Positions 22,841 through 33,777 of a stretch of DNA of 64,000 bases are shown piece after piece. The first letter of the stretch is position 1; each line of letters starts with the position of its first letter. The stretch is from Orychophragmus violaceus (lineage: Eukaryota > Streptophyta > Magnoliopsida > Brassicales > Brassicaceae), in assembly GCA_030180135.1 (NCBI GenBank), contig CM058233.1, positions 59,850,500 to 59,914,499 on the forward strand, in the 5' to 3' direction. The translations under genes and the position numbers were made by a program. Below the pieces are notes generated by a model that had not been told where the DNA came from, did no database searches, and saw only the letters and a list, made by a program, of their open reading frames with translations.

Positions 22841-23592
22841 GAACCTGAACCCTAGAGACAAGACGGTGTTACAAGAAGCAGTTTAACCTGAGCCTGCAAG
22901 TGAGTCAGTGGAGTTTCATCACCAGAGTGGGTGTCAGTGATAGGAGGAACCAAGATAGATGGATATGATGAGTTAGCGAAGGAATTTGGAAGCATCAGTG
23001 ATAATTTTGGATTAGCTAGAGGTTATCAAAGGAAAGGCGGTTTGATATCCATGAAGCGTGGAGTTCAGTGATCGATAAAGTTCAAGGTGTGCATGAGTAT
23101 GGCGGTTCAAGGAGGAACGTCGATATTATCAAAATGTCGATGGGGAGCGATAAACAGTAAAGATGAAACAAATATTGAGAATGGAGGGAGAGTCGGTATT
23201 GTGCCATTCGCAGAAGTTGAAGCAAAGTGGAGAAGTCCGAAGTGTTGGTTCAATATGGTATTAGCTGGCGCAGATGGAATCAGAAACTCGAGTGGAGCAG
23301 TTCAGTCAGGATCAGTGGTTTCAAGAATAAAGGTTGGAGTCAGTGAAGCAATGAGTTGAGGAACCAGAAGTGATAGAGAGTCAAGGAAGTTCAAGATGTC
23401 GGTAATTTGGGTTGGTGAGAGATCGTGTTTCAGAAGTTAGTGAACATTGGGAGTGCAGTCCAGTTGATTCAGAGTTCGAGCGACGGAGCACTTGAATTAG
23501 TTCAGTCGTGGCGACTTACAGAGTTCAGTTTCCGATTCGAAGTTTTTAGTAACGGAGAATTCGGGGACCGAATTCCTGTAAGTGGGGAAGAA
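22841..23592 (+). mobile_element. G2 internal region, 3' part with polypurine tract
   Basis: Resumes the G2 text after the second GAACC: the split phrase encoding ETEPEP is re-formed across the Athila insertion and then meets a stop. Downstream, several short plus-strand frames have no recognisable domain. The region ends in GTGGGGAAGAA (23582-23592), the PPT shared by all giant-LTR copies. Confidence 0.7.
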
Positions 23593-24427
23593 TGTAATAT
23601 CCTGTTCCAAGAAATAGTCAAGGGGCAGCAGAGAAGTCAACGGAGGGCATTTTCGTAATTTTCAGAAGATGAAGGGTATTTTGGTAATTTTACCAAAATA
23701 TGTGCCGGAAGCGGAAATGGGCCAAATGTTATTCCTTTTGTCCATAAATAACATTTAGAATACCAGACGTAGAAGAAACGGAGATTAAACGAGTTTTACG
23801 GACTATCGGAAAGGAAACCGATAGAACCGATAAAACTTGTAAAATCCATACCCAGAGCTACGGATGTCCAAATGGAGTGATTCAAATTTCTAAATTCATC
23901 TAAGAGTATCTATAATCTTAAAATGAGGCTTGGTGGATTTATAGAATCAGCTAAGTAATTTATAAAATATTAAACACGAAAACGGTAACATTCGTACATC
24001 GGAATGATTCGGGATTGAGGAGCTTCTAGAAGCAAATAGGTGCAGTATTTTGGCAAGATTAAATCCTGGAGAGACAAGTGTAATCTCCCCATGGCACCAC
24101 CTCTTCTTTTTTTATTCAAAGAATGAGTTTGGTACATTGAATCTTCCATGGTTTCTAAAATGATCACATGTTAAATTAGATGAATGCATCTCATCCTCTT
24201 GGTCTGCGTGGCTTAAGGAGCATAAGAGGAAAATAAATGCATTGAATCTACTATAGAATTATGGTTGTGGACGTGGCAAGCTTATAGAAGATGAGGAGGT
24301 GTTGTGGCATTGTTTTTAGAAGAAATACAATGCATGTGATTTTGATCACATGATCAAATGAATCTTCTATTGATTCATGAATTGTGTTGTGGCAAGAGGG
24401 AAGAGATAACAAGAAGATGCACTGAAT

Positions 24428-25270
24428 TTGGAGGGTGTTGGCGTGGCTTGCAAGGAGAGAAGAAGGCTCCACTTATCATCCATCCAAGCTATCACATTTC
24501 ACTATATAAAGGATCTTAACCCCTCCATGTTTCATCACACCATAACAAGAAACTTAAGAAAAAGAGGAGAGAAAGAGAGAAGAGAAAGAGAGAAGGAGAG
24601 GAAGAGAAGAAGAGCGAGAAGAAGAAGACCGGAGGAGAAGCCGGAGGAGGAAGGAGAAGCCGGAGGAAGAAGAAGAAGACCGGAGGAAGAAGAAGAAGAG
24701 AAAGAAGAAGGAAGAAGAATAAGATGGAGAGAGGAGAAGCATGAAGGAGAGAGAGAATATGAAGATGAAGAGAAGCATGAAGGAGAGAAAGAAGAGATGA
24801 GAAGAAGAAGCATGAAGAAGAGGAAGAGAGAGAGAGATGGAGGAAGACTGGAGAGGAGAAAGCAAAGGAGGAGAGAACCGGAGGAGGAAGAAGAAAAGAG
24901 AGGAGAGGAAGAAGAAGAGAGAGAGAAGCGAGAAGAAGAAGAGAGGGAGAACCATAGAAGAGAGAGAACCATAGAAGAGAGAGAACCGGAAGAGGAGAGA
25001 GAGAGAGAACCGGAGAAGAGAGAGAACCAGAAGAGGGGAGAGAGAGAGAGAACCGGAGGAGACAGAGAAAGAGAACCGGAGAGAAAGAGAACCGGAGGAG
25101 AGAGAAAATTAGGAAAGAGAAGATGGTCCGGAGGTTCATCGGAATCACCAAGGTCAAGGTCGGGTCAAAGCGTGTCAACGGTTCGGGAAGGATTCGGGGT
25201 ATCAGTGGGTTTAGTTCGGGTCTCGGGAGTTCCGTCAATCCATCCATCCGTCGTCATAATAACACTGTGA
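24428..25270 (+). repeat. Purine tract in G2 3' LTR; open as a 280-codon Lys/Glu/Arg frame
   Basis: From about 24544 to 25115 the plus strand is almost pure purine. A frame open from 24428 to 25270 reads a charged low-complexity peptide ending in a less biased tail, with its stop overlapping the conserved ACT/GTGAGT site at 25264-25272. Purine tracts are automatically free of stop codons in some frames, so I treat it as sequence-composition ORF rather than a gene. Confidence 0.75.
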
Positions 25271-26019
25271 GTCGGCTAATTGTGTGTTGCATTTAGTTAA
25301 GATCATATAGATCCGTAATTGATAAACCATAGTTTAGGTTGCATACCCGATTGATTGAATTGGTTAGAACGGCTAGGTTGATTAATAACTCGGTTAATTA
25401 ATTAAACAGTTAGGTTAAGAGATGCATGCTAGTTAGCTTATATCCGTAATCGTTGATAGTTCATAGATTGCTTGATTGGGTGTTGCATTAATTGATTGAT
25501 AGTTCGTTGATTGTGTTATTGGGTGATGCATACATATATAACGGCATGCTAGGACATATATTCATATATAAGTATTTAAGAACGTATCTAAATTGATCTA
25601 TATACGAGAAATTATGGTTTGATTAAAATACGGTTAAATGACATAACACACTAGAATATAATAACGGGGTGGATTAATGAATGAAAGTTAATAAATAATG
25701 AGATGTCGGGGAGTTAGTAATGTTACTAACTCTAAACCGGCATATCGAGGACTTACTAAAAGAAACTTAGGAAGTGATAAGAAGTGGTATGATTGATGGG
25801 CCGTCTACTGATATATCATGGTTTTTACCGGTTTTATACCATGATATAAGTATGCTTTAGAGTCTTTTGGTGTTCCTTTAGAGTCTTTTACATGTGTTAT
25901 TAGGTACACACACGTTTGGAGCGGATTTGGAGATTTTGGAGCTATTTGGAGCATTTTGGAGTTTTGACCTGAGAGTTTAAGCTCACTATCCGAAACAGAG
26001 GAGTGTGTCGATCGACGCA

Positions 26020-27194
26020 TGTGATACCCCGTATCAAAATGCGGTCAACGAGCAGCAGAAAGTCAACAGGGGTAAAATTGTCATTTTACCAATGTCGGGG
26101 GTAAAATGGTAATTTTACCAAAGTTCGAGACGGAAGCCGAGACGGGCCGAATATTCTTCTATTTTAATATAAAGAATATTCACAAGACCAGAGTTGGAGA
26201 AATCGGAGCAGAACCCTGTTTTTCGGTGAGTCGGAAATGGAAACCGACAATACGGGGTCATGTCCTAGGGCCGGACTGCATGGAAACTCGGGCTATCTAG
26301 GGGTAGTCAGAGTCACCGCGTATCGATGGACGGAGAACGGTGTCCTATACGTGGGTCCTTGTGTGCACGTATAGGAGTCGAGGGTTAGTTGCCATATAGG
26401 CGACAATGTAGACCCGTGGAAGTTACCGAGATCGTAGGGCCCAGCGTTGTTTTGTTATTTCTTTCGTTGCGCGGTAGATAGATCGAGTCCAATCGAGGAC
26501 ATGTGCCGCAGTGCCTTCGATTCCCTTAATTCTCTTGTTTGGATATTGCTTGATTGTGTGTGGGTTGACACGACATGGTAGTGCGTGATCGACTATTTTT
26601 TCCTGCTGATTGTTATTTTGGGTTTTGGGGCGGGAATTTGTAGACTTAGATAGATTAGAAGCCATTAGTGGGGAGCCGATTCACTGGGTGATCTTAGATC
26701 GCTCATTATACTCTTTTTGTGTTTTTCAGGTTTAGCAGCGACGGACGCGGGAGGTTCTCGGTGTAGTTTCGGGATGGCTTGTGACGGGATTTGATTCGTG
26801 ATTTTTGAGTGTTTTCTCGGTTCGGCGTTATTGTTATTTCGTGTGTTGATTTCTTTGTATATTTGACTTGACGATTGTTTGTGAAAATTCTATTAAACGT
26901 TGTACTCAATGTTGATTACTCAGAAATGAAATTGTTTCCCTGATATGAGGTTTAAGTCCGAACCGACACAACTCATCGAAGTAGTGCAAGTGGTACCGCT
27001 TGTACTATGGATATGAGGATAGCGGAGTCAAGGATAGATTGGTGCGAGCCTTTGTCTCAAACCGAACTAACTTTGGCTTCGTCCTGTGGCGAACTTTTCC
27101 CATTTGACTTGCTCGGGTTCGATCGGTCATGTTCTTGTTTGATTGTTGACCGGTCAGCTCGACGGTCAGCGGAGAATGGGAAAGGGGCGTTACA
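26020..27194 (+). repeat. G1 LTR A, with 2,499-bp internal deletion
   Basis: Matches LTR B up to position 29707 equivalent (26250), then jumps to 32207 equivalent (26251). About 2 bp (AA) is shared at the junction. The deletion removes the TATA-like box, purine tract, GTGAGT donor and half of the hairpin block, so this LTR is unlikely to drive transcription. Confidence 0.9.
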
Positions 27195-27602
27195 GAAAGG
27201 TGGTATCAGAGCATGGTTCTGCATGGGTTTCGAAACATTTCATTTCTGAGTGTTTTCCATGTTTTATCGAGTCAAATGTGTCACACAAGCATCCATTAGG
27301 AAACCGAGCCGCGTCCGTTAAACCCGGGGTTGGGATGGGGAGTAGCATTTTGTATGATCTGAACTAACTTATCTTTGAGTTGTGATTGCAGTCGTGCAGC
27401 AGTGTGTCCTGGAAGGAGTGGAGATGTGTGTGTGTGCGCGCGGAGCAGTTACAGTTGAGCGTCATGAGTCAGCAGGGACTAGTCAGTCTCGCCGCCAGCA
27501 ATACCAGAGTACATGAGGTGCAATGAATGTGGAGTGTATGAGTTAATTTACATTGGTATCCCCGAGCAGTAGACCCCGCATCTTCGAGAACCATACCATC
27601 CA

Positions 27603-27821
27603 TTGCCCGGACCAGACGACTGTCCGCTCTGTGATCACGAGGGCCATGGAGCACTAACTTGCCCTACCATCAGATCAGGTGAGTATACTTCCGGTGGAGA
27701 GCCGTACCGAGTACCAGTACCAGAGGACTATCGAGCGGGACCCAGCCACAGAGATCCCGAGCCCAGTCAGCCGCCCGTTGTGCAGTACCGGTTGTTTCGT
27801 TGTCCAGACCCGAGCCAGTGA
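27603..27821 (+). pseudogene. G1 zinc-knuckle (Gag-like) remnant, copy 1
   Basis: A 72-codon frame with one CCHC knuckle, CPLCDHEGHGALTC, then GEPYRVPVPEDYRAGPSHRD, which matches the text between knuckles in G3. Flanking frames hold decayed knuckles (for example LCGRAGHIAHLC near 27906-27941, and a DHQAS segment near 27850). Stops and frameshifts separate them, so this is a remnant of a multi-knuckle nucleic-acid-binding protein, best preserved at 57131-58702. Confidence 0.65.
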
Positions 27822-28900
27822 GGACTTATCAGTTGTGTGGAGGTTATGATCATCAGGCATCCGCGTATTACCATGGACCGCGCTCTGCGTCTACTCAGTC
27901 TATTAGTTGTGTGGCCGCGCAGGTCACATTGCTCATCTTTGCATGATAGCCGAGCCACAACACCATCTCGAGACACACACTCACCACACCCTCCCGGCGC
28001 ACCTGCCAGCGGATACTTCAGCGAGCCGTTTTGCCAGGGGTGTTGGGCATTTCGGTCTTGCTGGAGGGGTTAGGTTAGGATAGTTGTAGTTAGGCCAGGT
28101 AAGTTGGGGGCACTAACTCTATTTTTGTCTTGTAGATAGATCGGCGGATAGGCGACTTTGCGTGTCGTCTTTGACTTTTCGGAAGTATAGCGACGTCGTA
28201 TGGGTTTTTGGATGTGATGACGGTCTTATGAGTAGACTCTGATCATAACCATGTACAGAAAACCTTATTGTGTACGATATATCGTTTATGTATGTGGTGG
28301 ATACAGAGTGTTCAGTTGATCATTTTGAGTAGCATAGTAACTGTTTGCATGATTGAGATGGTTCTGAAAGCAAACAGATTACTGTGTGAAACTAAATGTG
28401 AGCAGAACTGACGACCGTTCATCATGACCTGAACCCAGACCGACGACGCATCCGACCGATCATTAGATTGCGTGATTGTGTGGTGATTGCTTGTTTCTTT
28501 TCCTATTGCTTAATTGATTGATTGATTGATTGTGCGGTAGTTTGCATAGTGTTAGCATGCGTGGTTTTTTTTATAGATGGATCGTTTTGGGTCTTAGAGA
28601 CCATTGCTTTGGTAGGTGTTCGGAAGTTTGCTTAGCGATTGATCGTTTTTGTTCGGTTTCGTTAAAGAGGTAAGGTGTTGATTTTATTTTAATTTTATTT
28701 CAAGTTTTGAGCCGACTGAGAACGGTTATATTCAACCGTCAGTTCACGAGGGAACGGACTTATAGTGTATTGTTATTTAATCACGAGTAACTGTCGGGTA
28801 CGTGATTAAATAACCATATTTTTATGGGAAAGTGACATCGGGGATAGAGCGGGATGAAACTAATTGTTCCAGTGAGTTGTTATATTGAATGTAGGTCGGA

Positions 28901-28999
28901 ATGGCGACGCGATGGGAATCCGAGACCGAACCCGAACCCGAAAGCGTGATGAAGTGCCAAGACATCGTGAGACAAGTGGACCGGACCGTGAAGCAGTGA
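28901..28999 (+). CDS. Short ETEPEPES frame (ORFb), G1 copy 1
   Basis: 32 codons beginning at an ATG six bases after the candidate 3' splice site at 28894. It contains ETEPEPES and ends VRQVDRTVKQ then stop. The corresponding G3 frame (56131-56289, minus) keeps R-Y/W-E-x-ETEPEPES-x-M-x-C and VRQ-x-D, and G2 keeps ETEPEP. Conservation in one frame across three families suggests a coding exon; function unknown. An overlapping 123-codon basic frame (28885-29256) is an alternative. Confidence 0.4.
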   Translation: MATRWESETEPEPESVMKCQDIVRQVDRTVKQ

Positions 29000-30368
29000 T
29001 GGGTGTTGTCAGTGGAAAGTGTATCAGTTTATCGAGTGACCGACAGAAAGAAGCCGAGAAGTATGAAGTTAGCAACGAGAGTTGGGAAGAAGGGTCAGTG
29101 AGGTTGTTGGAATCAGTCAGCCGGAAGCAAGTAGTCAGATCCTTGAAGAGTGTCTCAGAAAGAAAGAAAGAAATCACAAACCGAAGAATGTGGAGGTCAA
29201 GGCAAAGTGGGGAAGACAGAAGTAGGAAGCAGAGTAGAGAAGTTAACCAGGAGTGAGTTCGAAGATGGAGACCGATAAAGTCAGTTGAGAGTGGAGCGGA
29301 CCAGAGTACAAGATTGATATTTCAGATTGGATTCGTGTTGCAATCAGTGATATGCAGCCGTGTTCGAGAAAGAAGCGTCGGAGTGAAGCGATGAAGCAAC
29401 TTGCGGGGTTCGGAACCGATTTGAAGTCTGACAGTGACGGAGAATTCGGGGACGAATTCCTGTAAGTGGGGAAGAATGTGATACCCCGTATCAAAATGCG
29501 GTCAACGAGCAGCAGAAAGTCAACAGGGGTAAAATTGTCATTTTACCAATGTCGGGGGTAAAATGGTAATTTTACCAAAGTTCGAGACGGAAGCCGAGAC
29601 AGGCCGAATATTCTTCTATTTTAATATAAAGAATATTCACAAGACCAGAGTTGGAGAAATCGGAGCAGAACCCTGTTTTTCGGTGAGTCGGAAATGGAAA
29701 CCGACAAAACCGACGAATCTTCGGAAATTCATAACCGGAGCTACGGGTGTCCAAATGAAGTGATTCAAAATGCTAAATTCATCAAAAAGCATGGATAATC
29801 TGATTATGGAGGGTTGAAGATTTATGGGATCATCCAGAGATATTCTAAAATATTAACCGTAAAACTGGTTTTTCCAAGAAACCGATGCAATGTTCGGGCA
29901 AGCGAGAGGACCTTCTAAACTCCACTAAAAATTATGAAATTTTGACCACAGCTCCATTATAAGATGAAGAAGACACGGTTAAAAGGATGAAGCAAGATTT
30001 GATGCCGAGATCAAGTTATAAATTTTAGATCATTAATGAGTGATTAATGACTAAAACTCCAAAATAAATTCTCTAAGGCTTGGGCTTGAACTAGGTTATT
30101 TTGGGTTAGTTCCTGATCTAATATTGGACCTAAATAAAGCTCAGAATAAAGCATGGGCCACGAAAATGGAGCCCAAGAAATAGAAGCTTCTTAGGTGCAT
30201 GAATCACCAAAATGTGTTGTCACAAATCCAAGGGTTGCATGAGGAGGCTTACAAATGGATGGTGGGAGATCAAATTCATTGTTTGTGGATGGTTTTTGGT
30301 GAGGATGTCGTGGCTTAAGATGGAGAGGAAGAGGAGACAAGTGTAAGGTGAAGATCTCTTCACTTTTG

Positions 30369-30378
30369 CTATAAAAAG
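30369..30378 (+). promoter_or_regulatory. TATA-box-like element of G1 LTR B
   Basis: CTATAAAAAG, same relative position in LTR C (43665-43674) and in the G2 LTRs. Followed at about 30-50 bp by a C-rich then CA-rich stretch typical of a start region. Confidence 0.6.
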
Positions 30379-30427
30379 AGACCCCCACCCCTCACTTCTC
30401 CTCACACCAAAACACCAACTCAACAAG

Positions 30428-30975
30428 AGTGGTAAGAAAGAAGAGAGAAAGAAGAGAGGGAGAGGGGAAGAAGAAGAAGAAGAAGAAGAAGAAAGAAGAA
30501 GCCGGTGAAGGAGGAGAAGAAGAAGAAGGAGGGGGAGAAGAAGAAGAAGGAGGAGGAGAAGAAGAAGAAGAAGGAGGAGGAGGAAGAAGGTGCCGGAAGA
30601 GAAGAAGAAGAGGGGAGAGAGAGGAGGCGTGGAAGAAGAAGAGGAAGAGGGAAGAAGAAGCGTGAAGAGGAGAGGAAGAGAGGCGTGAAGAGGAGAGGAG
30701 AGAGGAAGCGTGAAGAGGAGGGAGAGAAGAAGAAGAGGAAGAGAGAGAGGAGGAGAGAATTGGCGTGAAGAAGGAGGAAGAGAAGAAGAGCGTGAAGAAG
30801 GGGAGAGAGAGAGAGAAGAAGCATGAAGAAGAGGAGAGAGAAGCGTGAGATGAGGAGAAGGAGAGAAGACCGGAGGAGAGAGAAAGAAGAGAGAGAAAGT
30901 AGAGAGAGAGAGACGTGAAGATGAAAAGAAGAGAGAGAAGGAGGAGAGAAGGAGGCGTAAAGGAGAGAGAAGATG
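30428..30975 (+). repeat. Purine tract of G1 LTR B
   Basis: About 550 bp almost entirely A/G on the plus strand; repeated exactly or nearly so at 43724-44271 in LTR C. Short Lys/Glu frames on plus and Ser/Leu frames on minus are compositional. Confidence 0.85.
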
Positions 30976-31140
30976 GTCAGGACGCGTGGTTTGAATTGTT
31001 CAGTCAACGGTCAGGACGTTCGGGAAGCTTCGGGGTTCGAGTTCGTGTATTCGGAGAGGTTCGGGAGAAGTTCGGGGTTCGAGTCGGGTCTCTCGGGATT
31101 TACATCTGCATCGAGCCGCCATTACCGTACCTATCTCACT

Positions 31141-33347
31141 GTGAGTCGGCTCACAAACCTTTAGACTCATATAGACCGGAAATTGATAAACCGTAGTACT
31201 AGGTTTGCATACCCGTTACTTAACCTAATTGGTACTGAATAATTAATTGGGCGTTTAAGGTTAAACCGGTTAGGAACGGATAAGCATGTTAGGGTTTAAA
31301 GAATTAAAAGGTTAATTGGTTGTGTGCCGTTAGGTTGTTAGTAATGATTGGGTGATGCATTCATATAGACCGTTGTTTAGGACTGTATATGCATATATAT
31401 GGTATAAGAACGATAATTAATGAATCTATATACGGGAATTAAGACGACATTAAAATATGGTTAAACCTAAACGAACGTATAGAATATTGTAACGGGATTG
31501 GGGTTTAGGTTTAATAGCGGGATTGGGGAATGAATCAAATTAAGTTAATAATGAGACGTCGGGGAGTTAGTAAGTTTACTAACTCTAAACCGACGGACCG
31601 GGGAATAATAAATGATGATTAAGGTTGGTTAAGAAATAAGAAAGTGTGGTGATTGGTGAACCGTCTACGGGTTAACAAGCGGTTAACCCAAGGTAGCGGG
31701 CGTGAAATGGATTAAAAGACTTAGAAACCCTAATAAGCCTGCTTGTGTGTGATTGTGTGATTGATTGTGATTGTGTGATTGATTGTGATTGCGTGATTGT
31801 ATTGTTGTTGTTGTGAGCTTTGTGTGCAGGCTTGTTAGACTGCTCGGTGTTGGGCCGAGCAGTTATTGCGGACACTTACTCCGGTCACGGGACCGGGTAA
31901 GTTAGTGGTGCTGTCTAGGTATCTTACCTAGTCAGAGCGGTGGTAGTGTAGAGGCTTGCGGAATGGTTGTGGGTTTATTATTGATATTGATTGCGTGATC
32001 TGTGCTAGAGTCCCAGCGAGTCTGCGTGTTTACATTTCTGCACTAGGACTCTAGGGTGCGTTAGATTCCGCAAGCCTAGGTTATTTTGTTACGTTCCGGT
32101 ACTTCCGACCCGATTGGATCCTCGGGTTTGACCTAACCGGGCCATGGTGGTTCTGGTTATGGTGTTAACCTATCGGGTGACGCCGGTAGGTGTGCGGTCC
32201 GGAGAATACGGGGTCATGTCCTAGGGCCGGACTGCATGGAAACTCGGGCTATCTAGGGGTAGTCAGAGTCACCGCGTATCGATGGACGGAGAACGGTGTC
32301 CTATACGTGGGTCCTTGTGTGCACGTATAGGAGTCGAGGGTTAGTTGCCATATAGGCGACAATGTAGACCCGTGGAAGTTACCGAGATCGTAGGGCCCAG
32401 CGTTGTTTTGTTATTTCTTTCGTTGCGCGGTAGATAGATCGAGTCCAATCGAGGACATGTGCCGCAGTGCCTTCGATTCCCTTAATTCTCTTGTTTGGAT
32501 ATTGCTTGATTGTGTGTGGGTTGACACGACATGGTAGTGCGTGATCGACTATTTTTTCCTGCTGATTGTTATTTTGGGTTTTGGGGCGGGAATTTGTAGA
32601 CTTAGATAGATTAGAAGCCATTAGTGGGGAGCCGATTCACTGGGTGATCTTAGATCGCTCATTATACTCTTTTTGTGTTTTTCAGGTTTAGCAGCGACGG
32701 ACGCGGGAGGTTCTCGGTGTAGTTTCGGGATGGCTTGTGACGGGATTTGATTCGTGATTTTTGAGTGTTTTCTCGGTTCGGCGTTATTGTTATTTCGTGT
32801 GTTGATTTCTTTGTATATTTGACTTGACGATTGTTTGTGAAAATTCTATTAAACGTTGTACTCAATGTTGATTACTCAGAAATGAAATTGTTTCCCTGAT
32901 ATGAGGTTTAAGTCCGAACCGACACAACTCATCGAAGTAGTGCAAGTGGTACCGCTTGTACTATGGATATGAGGATAGCGGAGTCAAGGATAGATTGGTG
33001 CGAGCCTTTGTCTCAAACCGAACTAACTTTGGCTTCGTCCTGTGGCGAACTTTTCCCATTTGACTTGCTCGGGTTCGATCGGTCATGTTCTTGTTTGATT
33101 GTTGACCGGTCAGCTCGACGGTCAGCGGAGAATGGGAAAGGGGCGTTACAGAAGGGTGGTATCAGAGCATGGTTCTGCATGGGTTTCGAAACATTTCATT
33201 TCTGAGTGTTTTCCATGTTTTATCGAGTCAAATGTGTCACACAAGCATCCATTAGGAAACCGAGCCGCGTCCGTTAAACCCGGGGTTGGGATGGGGAGTA
33301 GCATTTTGTATGATCTGAACTAACTTATCTTTGAGTTGTGATTGCAG
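31141..33347 (+). other. Candidate leader intron spanning U5, PBS and the start of the internal region
   Basis: The donor GTGAGT at 31141 is embedded in CACT/GTGAGTCGGCT, conserved in G2 (1737, 25267) and G3 (61604, minus). The acceptor is CTAAC (33320-33324), a T-rich stretch, then TTGCAG ending 33347; matching acceptors are at 178 in G2 and 58774 (minus) in G3, each with CTAAT 20-27 nt upstream. Splicing would join the purine exon to the Gag-like ORF and remove the PBS and the hairpin block. No transcript evidence is available to me. Confidence 0.5.
31557..32658 (+). other. Hairpin-rich, covarying block of the G1 LTR (candidate structured RNA)
   Basis: Stems read directly: CGTCGG/CCGACG around GAGTTAGTAA/TTACTAACTC (31557-31595); GGGTTAAC/GTTAACCC (31669-31689); CTGCTCGG/CCGAGCAG (31840-31862); ACTTAC-CGGT/ACCGGGTAAGT (31874-31902); AGGCTTGCGGAAT/ATTCCGCAAGCCT (31952-32077) enclosing CTAGAGTCC/GGACTCTAG; GTCCGG/CCGGAC (32197-32232); CCTATACGTG/CACGTATAGG (32300-32331); GTTGCC/GGCGAC (32344-32360); GTGATC/GATCGC (32644-32658). 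Several stems change on both arms in G2 and G3. It is repeated at about 44853-45954 in LTR C. Confidence 0.7.
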
Positions 33348-33558
33348 TCGTGCAGCAGTGTGTCCTGGAAGGAGTGGAGATGTGTGTGTGTGCGCGCGGA
33401 GCAGTTACAGTTGAGCGTCATGAGTCAGCAGGGACTAGTCAGTCTCGCCGCCAGCAATACCAGAGTACATGAGGTGCAATGAATGTGGAGTGTATGAGTT
33501 AATTTACATTGGTATCCCCGAGCAGTAGACCCCGCGTCTTCGAGAACCATACCATCCA

Positions 33559-33777
33559 TTGCCCGGACCAGACGACTGTCCGCTCTGTGATCACGAGGGC
33601 CATGGAGCACTAACTTGCCCTACCATCAGATCAGGTGAGTATACTTCCGGTGGAGAGCCGTACCGAGTACCAGTACCAGAGGACTATCGAGCGGGACCCA
33701 GCCACAGAGATCCCGAGCCCAGTCAGCCGCCCGTTGTGCAGTACCGGTTGTTTCGTTGTCCAGACCCGAGCCAGTGA
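33559..33777 (+). pseudogene. G1 zinc-knuckle (Gag-like) remnant, copy 2
   Basis: Same 72-codon frame as 27603-27821, with CPLCDHEGHGALTC. The surrounding decayed knuckles are in the same broken state, so both units descend from one already defective master. Confidence 0.65.

Larger units (their letters stand above)
27195..29476 (+). mobile_element. G1 internal domain, first copy
   Basis: 2,282 bp. PBS TGGTATCAGAGC at 27201; acceptor-like CTAAC...TTGCAG ending 27391; decayed zinc-knuckle region about 27470-28080; donor AGGTAAGT at 28097; acceptor-like CTAAT...GTAG ending 28894; ETEPEPES frame; PPT 29466-29476. There is no protease, RT or integrase. Confidence 0.85.
29477..33150 (+). repeat. 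G1 LTR B (shared middle LTR)
   Basis: 3,674 bp from TGTGATACCCC to GGGGCGTTACA. About 0.9 kb of U3-like sequence precedes a TATA-like box (30369), then the purine tract (about 30428-30975), the GTGAGT donor-like site (31141), and a hairpin-rich block (31557-32658). It serves simultaneously as 3' LTR of the first unit and 5' LTR of the second. Confidence 0.93.

Noticed and set aside
24516..25247. 243-codon Ser/Leu-rich minus-strand ORF and its relatives at 30420-31007 and 43716-44303
   Set aside because: Mirror image of the purine tract; compositional, with no domain.
24428..25270. 280-codon Lys/Glu/Arg-rich ORF, and the similar ORFs at 1001-1552, 30505-30768 and 43801-44064
   Set aside because: Purine-only DNA has few stop codons, so long charged frames are expected by composition. 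The frames are not the same between G1 and G2.
28101..28134. Very short intron from AGGTAAGT to TTGTAG in G1
   Set aside because: About 36 nt is below the usual plant intron minimum; the acceptor at 28894 with a branch-point-like CTAAT fits better.
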